Assembly: GCA_937969505.1 (NCBI GenBank)
Contig: CALBWA010000014.1
Span: 1 to 64,000 of the forward strand
DNA length: 64,000 bases
Reading direction: 5' to 3'
Origin: an uncultured Erythrobacter sp.
GTDB taxonomy: Bacteria; Pseudomonadota; Alphaproteobacteria; Sphingomonadales; Sphingomonadaceae
Shown: in pieces, positions 11,314-19,983 of the stretch
How the letters are laid out: every line of letters begins with the position of its first letter
Numbering within the stretch: position 1 is the first letter of the stretch
Program-made: the position numbers and the translations under genes
The notes under the pieces: generated by a model
What the model saw: the letters and a program-made list of their open reading frames with translations, nothing else
Told to the model about the DNA's origin: nothing
Databases searched by the model: none

Positions 11314-13497
11314 TTGAAGCTCGCGTCGCACCTCGTTCTTTCCACTGCTTTGGCAGGAGTTTTTGCCATGACATCGCACCCTGCCTCCGCCGACAATCAT
11401 CCCGCCGATGGCACGGACCAGTCAATGCCAGACAATGGCGTTCCCGGCCCCGAGCAGGATCCGTTCATCTGGCTGGAAGAGGCGCGCAGCCCCGAGGCAC
11501 TTGCCTGGGTTGAGGCGGAGAACAAGCGCACGCTGGCGCATATGGCGGCCGATCCGCGATTTGATGGACTGACCACCGAAGCGCTCGCAATCTATGACAG
11601 CCTGGACCGCATACCTTTCGTCAGCTTTCGCCCCGATGGATTGTATAATTTCTGGCAGGACAAGGACAATCCAAAGGGGTTGGTTCGTCGCACCACGCTG
11701 GAGAGCTATCGCTCCGACAAACCCGAATGGGACATCGTCCTCGACGTTGACACTTTGGCCAAGGCTGACGGCAAGGAATGGGTGTACAAGGGATCGACTT
11801 GCCTGCCGCCCGCCCTGAACAAATGCATGATCGCGCTTTCGGATGGCGGCGAAGACGCCACGATTATGCGCGAGTTTGATATGTCGACGAAAACCTTCGT
11901 CGAGGGCGGATTTGAACTTCCGCAAAAGAGCCAGGGCGGCATCAGCTGGATCGACGAAGACACTCTGCTGGTGACTCGCGATTTCGGTGAGGGGACACTC
12001 ACCGAGAGCGAATATGCCTTTACCAGCCGCGTGTGGAAGCGTGGAACGGATATCTCCGATGCGCCGGAAATATTTCGCGGCGAAAAGACAGATGTGTCTG
12101 CCGGGGTCAGCCTGATGCGCGACATCTCGGGCGCGATACAGGCCCGCACAGCCTATCGCAGCGTCAGCTTTCACGAGCGCGAATATTTCGTCGAAACGGA
12201 TGGTGAATGGGTCAAGCTTGAAATGCCGCTCATGTCCAGCCTGTCTGGAATTGTTGATGGACACATCCTTTATTCAACCGACGTTGATTGGGAGGTGGAT
12301 GGTCAGACCTTCCCCGCCGACAGCCTGATCGCGATGGATTTGGAGGAATGGAAGGCCAACCCCAATGGCGCGGCCAAAACGCTCGTCTGGGCGCCGCAGG
12401 ATCGGCAGACCCGGCAGGGCAGCGCAACAACCACCGATGGACTCTACATCAGTCTGCTCGACAATGTGGCTGGCAAGATTCTGAAATATCGCTTCACCGA
12501 CGGGCAATGGATTGGTGAACCGGTCGATCTTCCGGCCAATGCAACGCTGGGCATTACCACTGCTGCCAACCACAGTGGCGAGATCATGTTCACCGTCAGC
12601 GATTTCCTCAATCCGACGACACTGTATTATTCCGATGGCGCTTCGGCACCGCAGCCGATCAAGACCTCGCCCAGCCACTTTGACAAGGCCGGGATGAGCG
12701 TTGAGCAGCTTGAGGCGACCAGCGCGGATGGGACCAAAATTCCCTACTTCCTTGTGAAGCCCGCTGCCATGCAAATGGACGGGACCACGCCGACGCTGAT
12801 GTATGGTTATGGGGGCTATCAAATCTCGATGCTGCCAAGCTATCTGGGCATCACCGGCAAGCTCTGGCTGGAGAATGGCGGGGCATACGTGCTCACCAAC
12901 TTGCGTGGAGGCGGCGAATTTGGCCCTGAATGGCATCAGAGCGCGATGCGAGAGAACAAGCAGCGGACTTGGGACGATTTCATCGCTGTGGGCAAAGATC
13001 TGGTGAAGCGCGGCCTCACCTCCCCTGAGCATTTGGGCATTCAGGGCGGTTCGCAAGGCGGCTTGCTGGTTGGCACGGCCTTCACCCAGCGTCCCGATTT
13101 GTTCAGCGGCGCGATCGTGCAGATCCCGTTGTTTGACATGCTGCGCTTCCACCTGATCGGGCGCGGAGCATCCTGGATTGGCGAATATGGCGATCCGCGC
13201 ATTGCTGAACAGCGCGCGTGGATCGAACGCTACTCGCCCTATCAGAAGATTGTCGAAGGCGTGGACTACCCCACCCCTTTCCTGTGGGCCTCGACCGCTG
13301 ATGATCGGACCCACCCCGCCCATGCCCGCAAGGGCGCGGCAAGGCTGAAGGCTTTGGGACAGCCCTATTGGTATTTTGAAGACATGACGGGGGGCCATTC
13401 CGGCGGCGTAGACAATGAACAGAGGGCCAAGATACAGGCACTGCAAATGGTCTATCTGATGCAGCAGCTGATGGACGGGTCCGGCAGCGACGAGTAA
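11314..13497 (+). CDS. Secreted prolyl oligopeptidase family serine peptidase (S9A)
   Basis: 727 residues from a TTG start at 11314 that supplies a signal peptide ending near ASA-DN; an ATG at 11368 would destroy it. AGGAT lies about 8 bases upstream. The N-terminal segment PFIWLEE and a beta-propeller region come first, then an alpha/beta hydrolase domain. The likely triad is Ser580 (GGSQGG), Asp663 or Asp664 (ADDRTHP) and His695 (GGHSGG). The family cleaves after proline in short peptides. The signal peptide puts it in the periplasm. Monocistronic. Confidence 0.92.
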   Translation: MKLASHLVLSTALAGVFAMTSHPASADNHPADGTDQSMPDNGVPGPEQDPFIWLEEARSPEALAWVEAENKRTLAHMAADPRFDGLTTEALAIYDSLDRIPFVSFRPDGLYNFWQDKDNPKGLVRRTTLESYRSDKPEWDIVLDVDTLAKADGKEWVYKGSTCLPPALNKCMIALSDGGEDATIMREFDMSTKTFVEGGFELPQKSQGGISWIDEDTLLVTRDFGEGTLTESEYAFTSRVWKRGTDISDAPEIFRGEKTDVSAGVSLMRDISGAIQARTAYRSVSFHEREYFVETDGEWVKLEMPLMSSLSGIVDGHILYSTDVDWEVDGQTFPADSLIAMDLEEWKANPNGAAKTLVWAPQDRQTRQGSATTTDGLYISLLDNVAGKILKYRFTDGQWIGEPVDLPANATLGITTAANHSGEIMFTVSDFLNPTTLYYSDGASAPQPIKTSPSHFDKAGMSVEQLEATSADGTKIPYFLVKPAAMQMDGTTPTLMYGYGGYQISMLPSYLGITGKLWLENGGAYVLTNLRGGGEFGPEWHQSAMRENKQRTWDDFIAVGKDLVKRGLTSPEHLGIQGGSQGGLLVGTAFTQRPDLFSGAIVQIPLFDMLRFHLIGRGASWIGEYGDPRIAEQRAWIERYSPYQKIVEGVDYPTPFLWASTADDRTHPAHARKGAARLKALGQPYWYFEDMTGGHSGGVDNEQRAKIQALQMVYLMQQLMDGSGSDE

Positions 13498-13758
13498 GCC
13501 TGAAAAGCAGTTTTAACTAACTGAAACTGATGATTTTTCTTTCTCTGATGACGGGTGCGATTCGCACCTGCCACGGTCTGCACGCATGGCATTTGTAAAA
13601 GCTTCCGACACTTTCGCCTCGGTTCGTCCTGCGGGAAAAACGTATGGCATGGGTAAGGCAAAATTTACCATGTTTGGTAGGTCGTAATTAAGTGCAAAAT
13701 TCCAGGTTTTTCAGACCCCAAACGGTACCCCTCAAACTCGTAAATCCTGGAGACAAAA

Positions 13759-14004
13759 TTGGCCTACCCCCGTGACATATCGATCGCCGAAGCCATCAAG
13801 CGCGCTGGCCTGCCCAAGTCGCATCGCGTGCATTGGTCAAAATCGCGCAAGGCGGACGTGGTGCGCGCTGTGCGCGAAGACGTGATCAGCTTTGAAGAGG
13901 CCCGGCAACGGTACTTGCTCAGCCGTGCCGAATTCAATCAATGGGAACACGAAACCGGCCCGCGAGCAGCGCCGGCACGCTCGCGTTCGCTCGAGGAAGC
14001 GTAA
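13759..14004 (+). CDS. sciP: SciP-like DUF1153 helix-turn-helix regulator
   Basis: 81 residues from a TTG start at 13759, with CTGGAGA 9 bases upstream. The sequence VHWSKSRKADVVRAVREDV followed by SFEEARQRYLLSRAEF is the DUF1153 helix-turn-helix. In Caulobacter, SciP binds DNA and the cell-cycle regulator CtrA and blocks activation of CtrA promoters. By family it should act on cell-cycle or motility promoters here. It stands alone. Its 260-bp leader contains the short palindrome TACCATGTTTGGTA at about 13666-13679, a possible operator. The orthology to SciP is inferred from the domain only. Confidence 0.85.
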   Translation: MAYPRDISIAEAIKRAGLPKSHRVHWSKSRKADVVRAVREDVISFEEARQRYLLSRAEFNQWEHETGPRAAPARSRSLEEA

Positions 14005-14081
14005 TCCGGAAGAATGTCTGCGGCCAAGCCCCCGGTCCGCAGCATCGGTGATCCGCCGGGCAGCAATGCTAGGAGCGAAAG

Positions 14082-14729
14082 CTACTCGGCGGTCACTTCC
14101 ACCAAGACTTCATTGCGGCGCATCGGGCCCGGCACCATGGGCGCATCGTACGATGCATATTCCACATTGCCGACAGGCGTCAGGCCTTGCTGTTCCACCC
14201 ACGCCATCAATCGCCCTTCCATTTTGGCAAGGACATCGCTGCGCGCATAACCATTGAACCGCACGGCGGCCATTCGCCGCGCCGGAACCGGGGTCAAGGT
14301 GATGTCTGATGGCGGCTCCGGCAGAGTTTCCATGGCGTATTTGGCAGGCATGATGAACCGCATGCGCCAGGTGTCGCTTTGCACCTGTTCCTGCAGGACG
14401 GGCGCTGTCATGGCGATTTTCTCGTTCTGGTCGACCCGCTCGGTCAGAACCGGCGCGGTCATTGCGATATCCTCGCCACCCTGCGGCCTGTCCTGTCCGA
14501 AGATATAAGCGGCAAGACGGCGGAAGCTTGCGCTGCTCGCCTGGCGGCGGGACCCCGTATAGGTTACCTCGGCCACGATCATCGGAGCGTAATCGCGCAC
14601 TTCATACGCACCTTCGCTCACTTGCGCTTCATAGACTGGCGTCTCGGTGTTGCGGTACTGTGCATAAGCGCCGACCGCGCCCACTGTTGCCAGTACTGCG
14701 CCAGCGGCAAGATATCGTCCAAAGCCCAT
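14082..14729 (-). CDS. SOUL/HBP-family haem-binding protein, membrane-anchored or exported
   Basis: 215 residues from the ATG at 14729, preferred because AGGA lies 9 bases upstream; an ATG at 14738 would add three residues. One N-terminal hydrophobic segment (signal or anchor) is followed by a SOUL domain. The repeated phrase IAMTAPVL at two sites and the pattern YEVRDYAPMIVAEV are characteristic. The family binds haem or tetrapyrroles, but its bacterial role is poorly defined. It lies 83 bp downstream of, and partly convergent with, the HNH gene and glmU on the same strand. Confidence 0.88.
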   Translation of the reverse strand: MGFGRYLAAGAVLATVGAVGAYAQYRNTETPVYEAQVSEGAYEVRDYAPMIVAEVTYTGSRRQASSASFRRLAAYIFGQDRPQGGEDIAMTAPVLTERVDQNEKIAMTAPVLQEQVQSDTWRMRFIMPAKYAMETLPEPPSDITLTPVPARRMAAVRFNGYARSDVLAKMEGRLMAWVEQQGLTPVGNVEYASYDAPMVPGPMRRNEVLVEVTAE

Positions 14730-14812
14730 GATTGTCATTCCTGTTCAGCTGTTGATCAACCAGCCAACAGGAAAGGGAAAGGTTCCCGAAGGCTGACGCA
14801 GACGGCCCAGGA

Positions 14813-15097
14813 TCACCGACGCGTTGGCGCATGGAAATCGGGTGGTTTGCTCTGAATCCATCGGACAAATCTGCCCACTGCCGGGTGGCTTTGGACAGCG
14901 TCAGGGTCATCGCCCATGCGCGCCAGCTCAGCATTGGTGAAATTGGCATGGATCGTCTTGTGACAGATCGGGTGGACCGGCACTGTCGCCCTGCCCTTTT
15001 TCGACTTCGGGATGGGATGATGCCACTGGATGCGGGTGGCGAACGGGCGGCCGCATAACCAGCAGCTCAGCGCGCTATCCTGCAGCTGGTTGCTCAG
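14813..15097 (-). CDS. HNH-endonuclease-like small protein with apparent CTG start, overlapping glmU
   Basis: 94 codons in the frame that ends TGA at 14813-14815. The product has a CWLC knuckle (Cys12, Cys15), a WHHP motif (His26, His27), and HPICHKTIH (Cys45, His46, His50), ending FHAPTRR. This is the zinc-bound HNH-like layout of a small family that I recognise from alphaproteobacteria. Between the upstream in-frame stop and Cys12 there is no ATG, GTG or TTG, only CTG at 15097, 15085 and 15070. The first CTG overlaps the glmU stop as CTGA, which suggests coupled initiation. A -1 frameshift from glmU at AAAAAGAAAAAG (15121-15132) would also reach this frame. The start is uncertain. Confidence 0.7.
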   Translation of the reverse strand: MSNQLQDSALSCWLCGRPFATRIQWHHPIPKSKKGRATVPVHPICHKTIHANFTNAELARMGDDPDAVQSHPAVGRFVRWIQSKPPDFHAPTRR

Positions 15098-16452
15098 GAC
15101 TTCTTGCCTTTGGCCGCCGCCTTTTTCTTTTTCATCGTGTCATGGAAGCGATCGGCCCAGCCCGGTTTCACCAATTGCTCTGCGCGCACCATGCGCAACT
15201 CGCCATCATCGACATCGCGGCTGACCGTGCTGCCGGCAGCGACGATGGCATCATCACCGATTTTCACCGGGGCGATCAGCGCGCTGTTCGAACCGATGAA
15301 AGCGCGCGCACCGATGGTGGTGTGATATTTGAAATAGCCATCATAATTGCAGGTGATTGTGCCGGCGCCGATATTAGCGTTCGCGCCAACTGTTGCATCG
15401 CCGATATAGGACAGATGGCTCGCCTTGGCTCCCGGCCCCAGCGTTGCCTTCTTCATCTCGACGAAATTGCCGACAAAGGCGCCTTCTTCCATTACCGCGC
15501 CCGGACGCAGGCGAGCGAACGGGCCCACTTGTGTGTTGGTGGCGAGCGTTGCCCCCTCCAGATGGCTGAAGGCCTTGATATGCGCTCCGTCAGACACGCT
15601 CACACCGGGGCCAAATACCACATTGGGTTCGACAATCACATCCTTGCCCAGTTTCGTGTCCCAGCTGAAGAAAACCGTTTCTGGCGCCTTCAAAGTCGCG
15701 CCCTCTGCCATGGCCTCTTCGCGCTTGAATTCCTGCCAACGCGCCTCTGCCTGCGCCAGTTCGGCGCGCGAATTGATCCCGGCGACTTCATCGGCCTGCG
15801 TTTCCACCACCACGACCTTGTCGCCCCGCGCAATTGCGTTGGTTGCGACATCGGGGAGGTAATATTCGCCCTGAGCATTGTCATTGCCGACACTTTCCAG
15901 CAGCGGCCACATGTCGTCAGAATGAGCAATAATCAGCCCGGAATTGCACAAATCGCAAGCGCGTTCTTCCTCGCTGGCGTCCTTATATTCGACCATCTTG
16001 CGCACCGCGCCTTCATCATCAGCGATAATCCGGCCATATTGCAAAGCATCGTCCGGCCGGAAGCCCAGCACGGCCACCTTTGCGCCATCGGTCAGGGCAG
16101 AGGTCAGGCGGCGCACCGTGTCTGCCTGCACCATTGGGCAATCACCGAAGCACACCAGAATATTACCGCTAAAGCCCGAAAGCGCATCCTTGGCCTGCAG
16201 CGCGGCATGGGCGGTGCCATGCTGCGGGTCTTGCAGCGCAGTGGTGATGTTGCGTCCTGCCAACGCCTCTTCCAACTGCTCGCGCCGGTCCCCTGCCACC
16301 ACCACTGTGCGGGTCAACGACAGGTCGGCGAAACTGTCCAGCAAATGGTCCAGCATCGCTCGCCCCGCAATGGGGTGCAGCACCTTGTGCAGGTCGCTCT
16401 TCATGCGCGTGCCCTTGCCCGCGGCAAGGATAATAACAGCTAAATCATTCAT
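15094..16452 (-). CDS. glmU: Bifunctional GlmU: GlcN-1-P acetyltransferase / GlcNAc-1-P uridylyltransferase
   Basis: 452 residues from the ATG at 16452 (MNDLAVIILAAGKGTRMKS). The N-terminal pyrophosphorylase domain carries the AAGKGTRM signature, and the C-terminal half is a left-handed beta-helix of hexapeptide repeats ending near residue 420, followed by a lysine-rich tail MKKKKAAAKGKKS. It makes UDP-GlcNAc, the precursor for peptidoglycan and lipopolysaccharide. It is divergent from gph with a 60-bp gap. Its stop overlaps the HNH frame. Confidence 0.98.
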   Translation of the reverse strand: MNDLAVIILAAGKGTRMKSDLHKVLHPIAGRAMLDHLLDSFADLSLTRTVVVAGDRREQLEEALAGRNITTALQDPQHGTAHAALQAKDALSGFSGNILVCFGDCPMVQADTVRRLTSALTDGAKVAVLGFRPDDALQYGRIIADDEGAVRKMVEYKDASEEERACDLCNSGLIIAHSDDMWPLLESVGNDNAQGEYYLPDVATNAIARGDKVVVVETQADEVAGINSRAELAQAEARWQEFKREEAMAEGATLKAPETVFFSWDTKLGKDVIVEPNVVFGPGVSVSDGAHIKAFSHLEGATLATNTQVGPFARLRPGAVMEEGAFVGNFVEMKKATLGPGAKASHLSYIGDATVGANANIGAGTITCNYDGYFKYHTTIGARAFIGSNSALIAPVKIGDDAIVAAGSTVSRDVDDGELRMVRAEQLVKPGWADRFHDTMKKKKAAAKGKKS

Positions 16453-16512
16453 AAGCCGCCTCATGGCACCAAATGCTTGCGGTTTGAAGGACCATCCGGC
16501 ACGCAGCGCGAT

Positions 16513-17211
16513 ATGAATGACATACCTTTTGATGCGATCGGGTTTGATCTCGACGGGACGCTGGTGGATTCCTTCCGTGATCTGGGCGCGGCGGTGAACC
16601 ACGCTCTGGCGATTGGCGGCTTTGATCTGGTGCCGGTCGACAGTTCCAAGGATCTGATCGGCGGCGGGGCAAAGATCATGCTGAAGCGCGCGGTCGATCG
16701 GCAAGGTGGTATGCCGGATGACAAGTTTCACACGCTCTACAAGCAGATGCTGGCCTATTACGCAGAGCATAATGCCGATCTGACCCGCCCCTATCCCGGC
16801 GCGCTGCAATTGCTTGACCAACTGGATGAGGCGGGGATCAAGGTCGCTGTTGTCACCAACAAGTTTGAAGGCTTTGCCAGCCAGATACTGACCAAACTCG
16901 GGCTGATTGATCGCTTTGTCACAGTGATCGGCGGGGACAGTATGGGCAAAGGCCCTGATGGCAAACATCTGGCCAAGCCTGCACCCGATCCCATCATCGA
17001 AGCGCGCAAGCGATGCTCTGACAATCCGGACAACCCGGCCCGTTTCGTATTTGTTGGCGACTCAACCTATGATGTGAATGCAGCGCAGGCGGCGGGTGTT
17101 CCGGTGGTGGTTGCGGCCTATGGTTATTGCGATGTGCCGCCGCAGGAAATGGGCGGCAATGCAGTGATTGATTCGCTCAGCGAACTCATTTCTGCCTTGA
17201 AAAGGCTCTAA
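16513..17211 (+). CDS. gph: Phosphoglycolate phosphatase-like HAD hydrolase
   Basis: 232 residues from the ATG at 16513. The HAD motif I is FDLDGTLVDS with the nucleophile Asp, motif II is VTNK, motif III Lys is in KPAPDP, and motif IV is GDSTYDVNAAQAAG. The helical cap fits subfamily IA. Phosphoglycolate phosphatase removes 2-phosphoglycolate formed during DNA repair; related HAD enzymes with other substrates cannot be excluded. The placement divergent to glmU supports a housekeeping role. Confidence 0.88.
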   Translation: MNDIPFDAIGFDLDGTLVDSFRDLGAAVNHALAIGGFDLVPVDSSKDLIGGGAKIMLKRAVDRQGGMPDDKFHTLYKQMLAYYAEHNADLTRPYPGALQLLDQLDEAGIKVAVVTNKFEGFASQILTKLGLIDRFVTVIGGDSMGKGPDGKHLAKPAPDPIIEARKRCSDNPDNPARFVFVGDSTYDVNAAQAAGVPVVVAAYGYCDVPPQEMGGNAVIDSLSELISALKRL

Positions 17212-17347
17212 CATCCACAATTGCCGTTACGGCATGGCGAATTGGCTCAGTTGCGGTTGCAACGCAGCATAGAAAATGGCACCCCCCGGCCAGATTTACG
17301 TTTACGGGCACGTAAAGCCCACCCCCAATGAAGCGGAGAGAGACCTC

Positions 17348-18283
17348 ATGAGTATCGATTTCAAAGACAAGGTAGCAATCGTAACCGGCGCCGGTGGCGG
17401 TCTGGGCAAGGAATATGCACTGGAACTGGCACGTCGCGGCGCGAAGGTCGTGGTCAACGATCTGGGCGGTTCGCGCGATGGCACCGGCTCTTCCGATGCA
17501 GCAGCCAAGGTTGTCGAAGAAATCGAAGCCGCTGGCGGCGAGGCCATGGCCAATGGCGGTTCGGTCACCGAATATGACCAAATGCAGGAAATGGTCGCCA
17601 AGGCGAAGGAAAAATGGGGCGGCGTACACGTCCTGATCAACAACGCTGGCGTGTTGCGCGACAAGACTTTTGCCAAAATGGAACCGGCTGACTTTGAATT
17701 CGTGGTCAAGGTTCACCTGACCGGTTCGGCCATGGCCACCAAAGCATGCTGGGAAACCTTCCGCGAGCAGGCCTATGGCCGCGTATTGATGACCGCCAGC
17801 TCGACTGGTCTGTTCGGGAATTTCGGCCAGGCCAATTACGGCGCGGCCAAGCTGGGCCTTGCCGGTCTGACCAAGACGCTGCAGCTGGAAGGCGCGAAAT
17901 ACAACATTCGCGTCAACTCGCTGTCGCCGGTCGCTGGCACGCGCATGACCGAAGACCTGTTCCCCGAAGAAGCGTTCAAGCTGTTCGACCCGGTCAATGT
18001 CGTTCCTGCTGCACTGTTCCTGGTAAGCGAAGATTCCCCCACCAATGCCATCGTCGGCGCGGGTGCAGGTGGTTTCCACTCGGCATGGGTGATGATGAAC
18101 GATGCGGTCTGGCTGAAAGAAGAAGACCGCACGGTCGAAGGCTTTGCCGCCAATTGGGACAAGATCAACGAGAAAGCCAATCTGATTGCTCCGCAATCCG
18201 GCTCTGAGCAAAGCGGCGCCATTCTGAAAGCCATGCAGAAAGTGCTTGGCCCAGATGGAGCGCCTTCCAGCGCGCGGGGATAA
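17348..18283 (+). CDS. Short-chain dehydrogenase of the (3R)-hydroxyacyl-CoA dehydrogenase / HSD17B4 type
   Basis: 311 residues from the ATG at 17348, preceded by GGAGAGAGACC. The NAD-binding motif is GAGGGLGKE, then NNAG, and the catalytic Ser/Tyr/Lys set is in TASSTGLFGNFGQANYGAAK. The phrase VVNDLGGSRDGTG after the second strand is typical of the dehydrogenase part of multifunctional enzyme type 2 in peroxisomal beta-oxidation. The sterol-carrier and hydratase domains of the eukaryotic protein are absent. It probably oxidises 3-hydroxyacyl-CoA. A strong terminator follows. Confidence 0.85.
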   Translation: MSIDFKDKVAIVTGAGGGLGKEYALELARRGAKVVVNDLGGSRDGTGSSDAAAKVVEEIEAAGGEAMANGGSVTEYDQMQEMVAKAKEKWGGVHVLINNAGVLRDKTFAKMEPADFEFVVKVHLTGSAMATKACWETFREQAYGRVLMTASSTGLFGNFGQANYGAAKLGLAGLTKTLQLEGAKYNIRVNSLSPVAGTRMTEDLFPEEAFKLFDPVNVVPAALFLVSEDSPTNAIVGAGAGGFHSAWVMMNDAVWLKEEDRTVEGFAANWDKINEKANLIAPQSGSEQSGAILKAMQKVLGPDGAPSSARG

Positions 18284-18325
18284 TTGCTCGCTGGCGCAAG
18301 CAAACGATTTGCTAAGTTGGAGAAA

Positions 18326-18350
18326 CCCCGCCAGAAATGGCGGGGTTTTT
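18326..18350 (+). terminator. Rho-independent terminator after the SDR gene
   Basis: Perfect stem CCCCGCC / GGCGGGG with a 6-base loop AGAAAT, followed by TTTTT, 42 bp after the SDR stop. Confidence 0.9.
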
Positions 18351-18466
18351 CGTTGAACGGTTGGCACCTTTGCCGACAAGCCTGAAGTTCTCCGCAACTC
18401 CTACCGTATTGACACACTAATACACCACGCGTAGCTTCTCCGCATAAACAACAGGGAGGTTAGGCA

Positions 18467-19534
18467 ATGTATAGCCAGGAAGACCTGAATTCAGCTGTGT
18501 CAGCAGGCGTTATCAGCGCCGAAGCAGCTGACGCGCTGCGCGCGCATATTGCGGCGCAGAAAGATGCAACAACAGCAGACGCTGAACATTTTCGTCTGAT
18601 TACAGGCTTCAACGACATTTTTGTCAGTATCGGCGTGGTCATCATGCTGGTTGCGATGGGCGCGATTGGCGATGCCCTTTACAGCAACAACAATGGCCCC
18701 TCGCCGGCCAGCGGGTTTCTGGTTGCGGGTGCTGCTTGGCTGCTGGCCGAATTCTTCACCCTGAAAAAGCGCATGGCCTTGCCGAGCATCTTGCTGTTGC
18801 TCGGCTTTGTTGGCGGGGTTTTCTTCGGATTGCTGGGCTTTGCGGTCAGCGTGATCGAAAGCTCTGACAACAACGACACTCTCGGGGCCATTCTGGTATC
18901 GGGCGCAGGCCTAGTCACAGCGGCAGCAGCCTGGCTGCATTGGAAACGCTTCATGGTGCCGATCACCATAGCGGCGGGCACAGCGGCGCTTACTGTCACC
19001 GTCGTCGCGCTGATCCTTGCGGCCATCGGGATCGATACCTTCGCTGAGCCGGAGCAGGTCATTCTGACGCTTGTCTTTGTCGCCGGCCTTGCCATTTTCG
19101 CCTTCGCCATGCGCTGGGACATGAGCGATACCTCGCGCGAAACACGGCGCAGCGACGTGGCATTCTGGCTCCATTTGCTGGCTGCCCCGATGATCGCCCA
19201 TCCGGTGTTCACCCTGATCGGGGTGACCGATGGCAACAATATCGGCATCGGTGCCGCGGTGGCGGTGCTTGCGGTCTATATCATCTTCGGGCTGGTTGCC
19301 TTGGCGGTAGATCGCCGCGCGCTGCTGGTGTCAGCCCTTGCCTATGTGCTGATCGCGCTGACCTGGTTGTTCCGCACCTTTGGCGCGGTGGAGCTGAACT
19401 TTGCCCTGACCGCCTTGGTTATCGGTTCGGCTTTGCTGATGCTGAGCGCCATGTGGACCCCGATCCGCAGGGCCGTAGTGAATGCATTGCCCAGCGATTT
19501 CCAATCACGGCTGCCCGCAGCAAACGCTGCCTGA
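18467..19534 (+). CDS. Polytopic membrane protein of unknown function
   Basis: 355 residues with GGGAGG 8 bases before the ATG. A short soluble N-terminus (about 45 residues, predicted helical) is followed by about ten hydrophobic segments spread to residue 335. No transporter signature, catalytic motif or periplasmic domain is evident. It resembles the loosely defined DUF2157/DUF4401-type membrane proteins in having an N-terminal helical region followed by many helices, but I cannot assign it. Monocistronic, between two terminators. Confidence 0.8.
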   Translation: MYSQEDLNSAVSAGVISAEAADALRAHIAAQKDATTADAEHFRLITGFNDIFVSIGVVIMLVAMGAIGDALYSNNNGPSPASGFLVAGAAWLLAEFFTLKKRMALPSILLLLGFVGGVFFGLLGFAVSVIESSDNNDTLGAILVSGAGLVTAAAAWLHWKRFMVPITIAAGTAALTVTVVALILAAIGIDTFAEPEQVILTLVFVAGLAIFAFAMRWDMSDTSRETRRSDVAFWLHLLAAPMIAHPVFTLIGVTDGNNIGIGAAVAVLAVYIIFGLVALAVDRRALLVSALAYVLIALTWLFRTFGAVELNFALTALVIGSALLMLSAMWTPIRRAVVNALPSDFQSRLPAANAA

Positions 19535-19556
19535 AACCTACCAGCGAAACGAAGAA

Positions 19557-19589
19557 AAAAGGCCCGCGCCCGAACGGTGTGGGCCTTTT
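19557..19589. terminator. Bidirectional rho-independent terminator
   Basis: Stem AAAAGGCCC / GGGCCTTTT with a 15-base GC-rich interior that can pair further. It ends in TTTT on the plus strand and TTTTTT on the minus strand, so it can serve both the membrane protein gene on the left and the DUF2794 operon on the right. Confidence 0.8.
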
Positions 19590-19623
19590 GCCGCGCCGCT
19601 ATCTGGGTCCTTGGACGTGTGGC

Positions 19624-19983
19624 TCAATCTTCAACGGATTTGAGCAAGCGGCGCTCCACCGGTGCCAGAACGCCGGGCAGTTCATGGCCCCGCTTCAGCA
19701 CCTGCCCGTGTTCACCAAACAGCGTCCACATGCCTTGCTTGTTGCGCAGGGATGGACGTTTCTCAACCCGTGCCTGGGGGCGCTCTGCCGTGCGACGAAA
19801 GGCGGAAAAAACAGCGGCGTCGCGGTTAAAGTCCAAGGCGTAGTCGCGCCATTGGCCAGCTGCGACCATACGCCCGTACAAATCCATGATCCGTTGCAGT
19901 TCTTCGCGGCTAAAGGCAATTTGCCCCGGAGCCCTACCGGGAAAAGACACGACCGAACCTAATGCGCCCTGGCCTGCTGCCAT
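19624..19983 (-). CDS. DUF2794 family protein
   Basis: 119 residues. The core SREELQRIMDLYGRMVAAG and WRDYALDFNRDAAVFSAFRR, with a later LKRGHEL segment, match DUF2794, a small family that I know mainly from alphaproteobacteria. The function is unknown; there are no membrane segments and no catalytic motif. Its ATG overlaps the cysE stop by one base (TGATG), so it is the last gene of the hdaA-cysE operon. Confidence 0.85.
   Translation of the reverse strand: MAAGQGALGSVVSFPGRAPGQIAFSREELQRIMDLYGRMVAAGQWRDYALDFNRDAAVFSAFRRTAERPQARVEKRPSLRNKQGMWTLFGEHGQVLKRGHELPGVLAPVERRLLKSVED

Noticed and set aside
13452..13661. 69-codon minus-strand frame between the peptidase and sciP
   Set aside because: It overlaps the end of the peptidase gene in antisense and has no ribosome-binding site or family resemblance.
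15142..16443. 433-codon plus-strand frame opposite glmU
   Set aside because: Antisense shadow; the minus strand encodes a complete GlmU.
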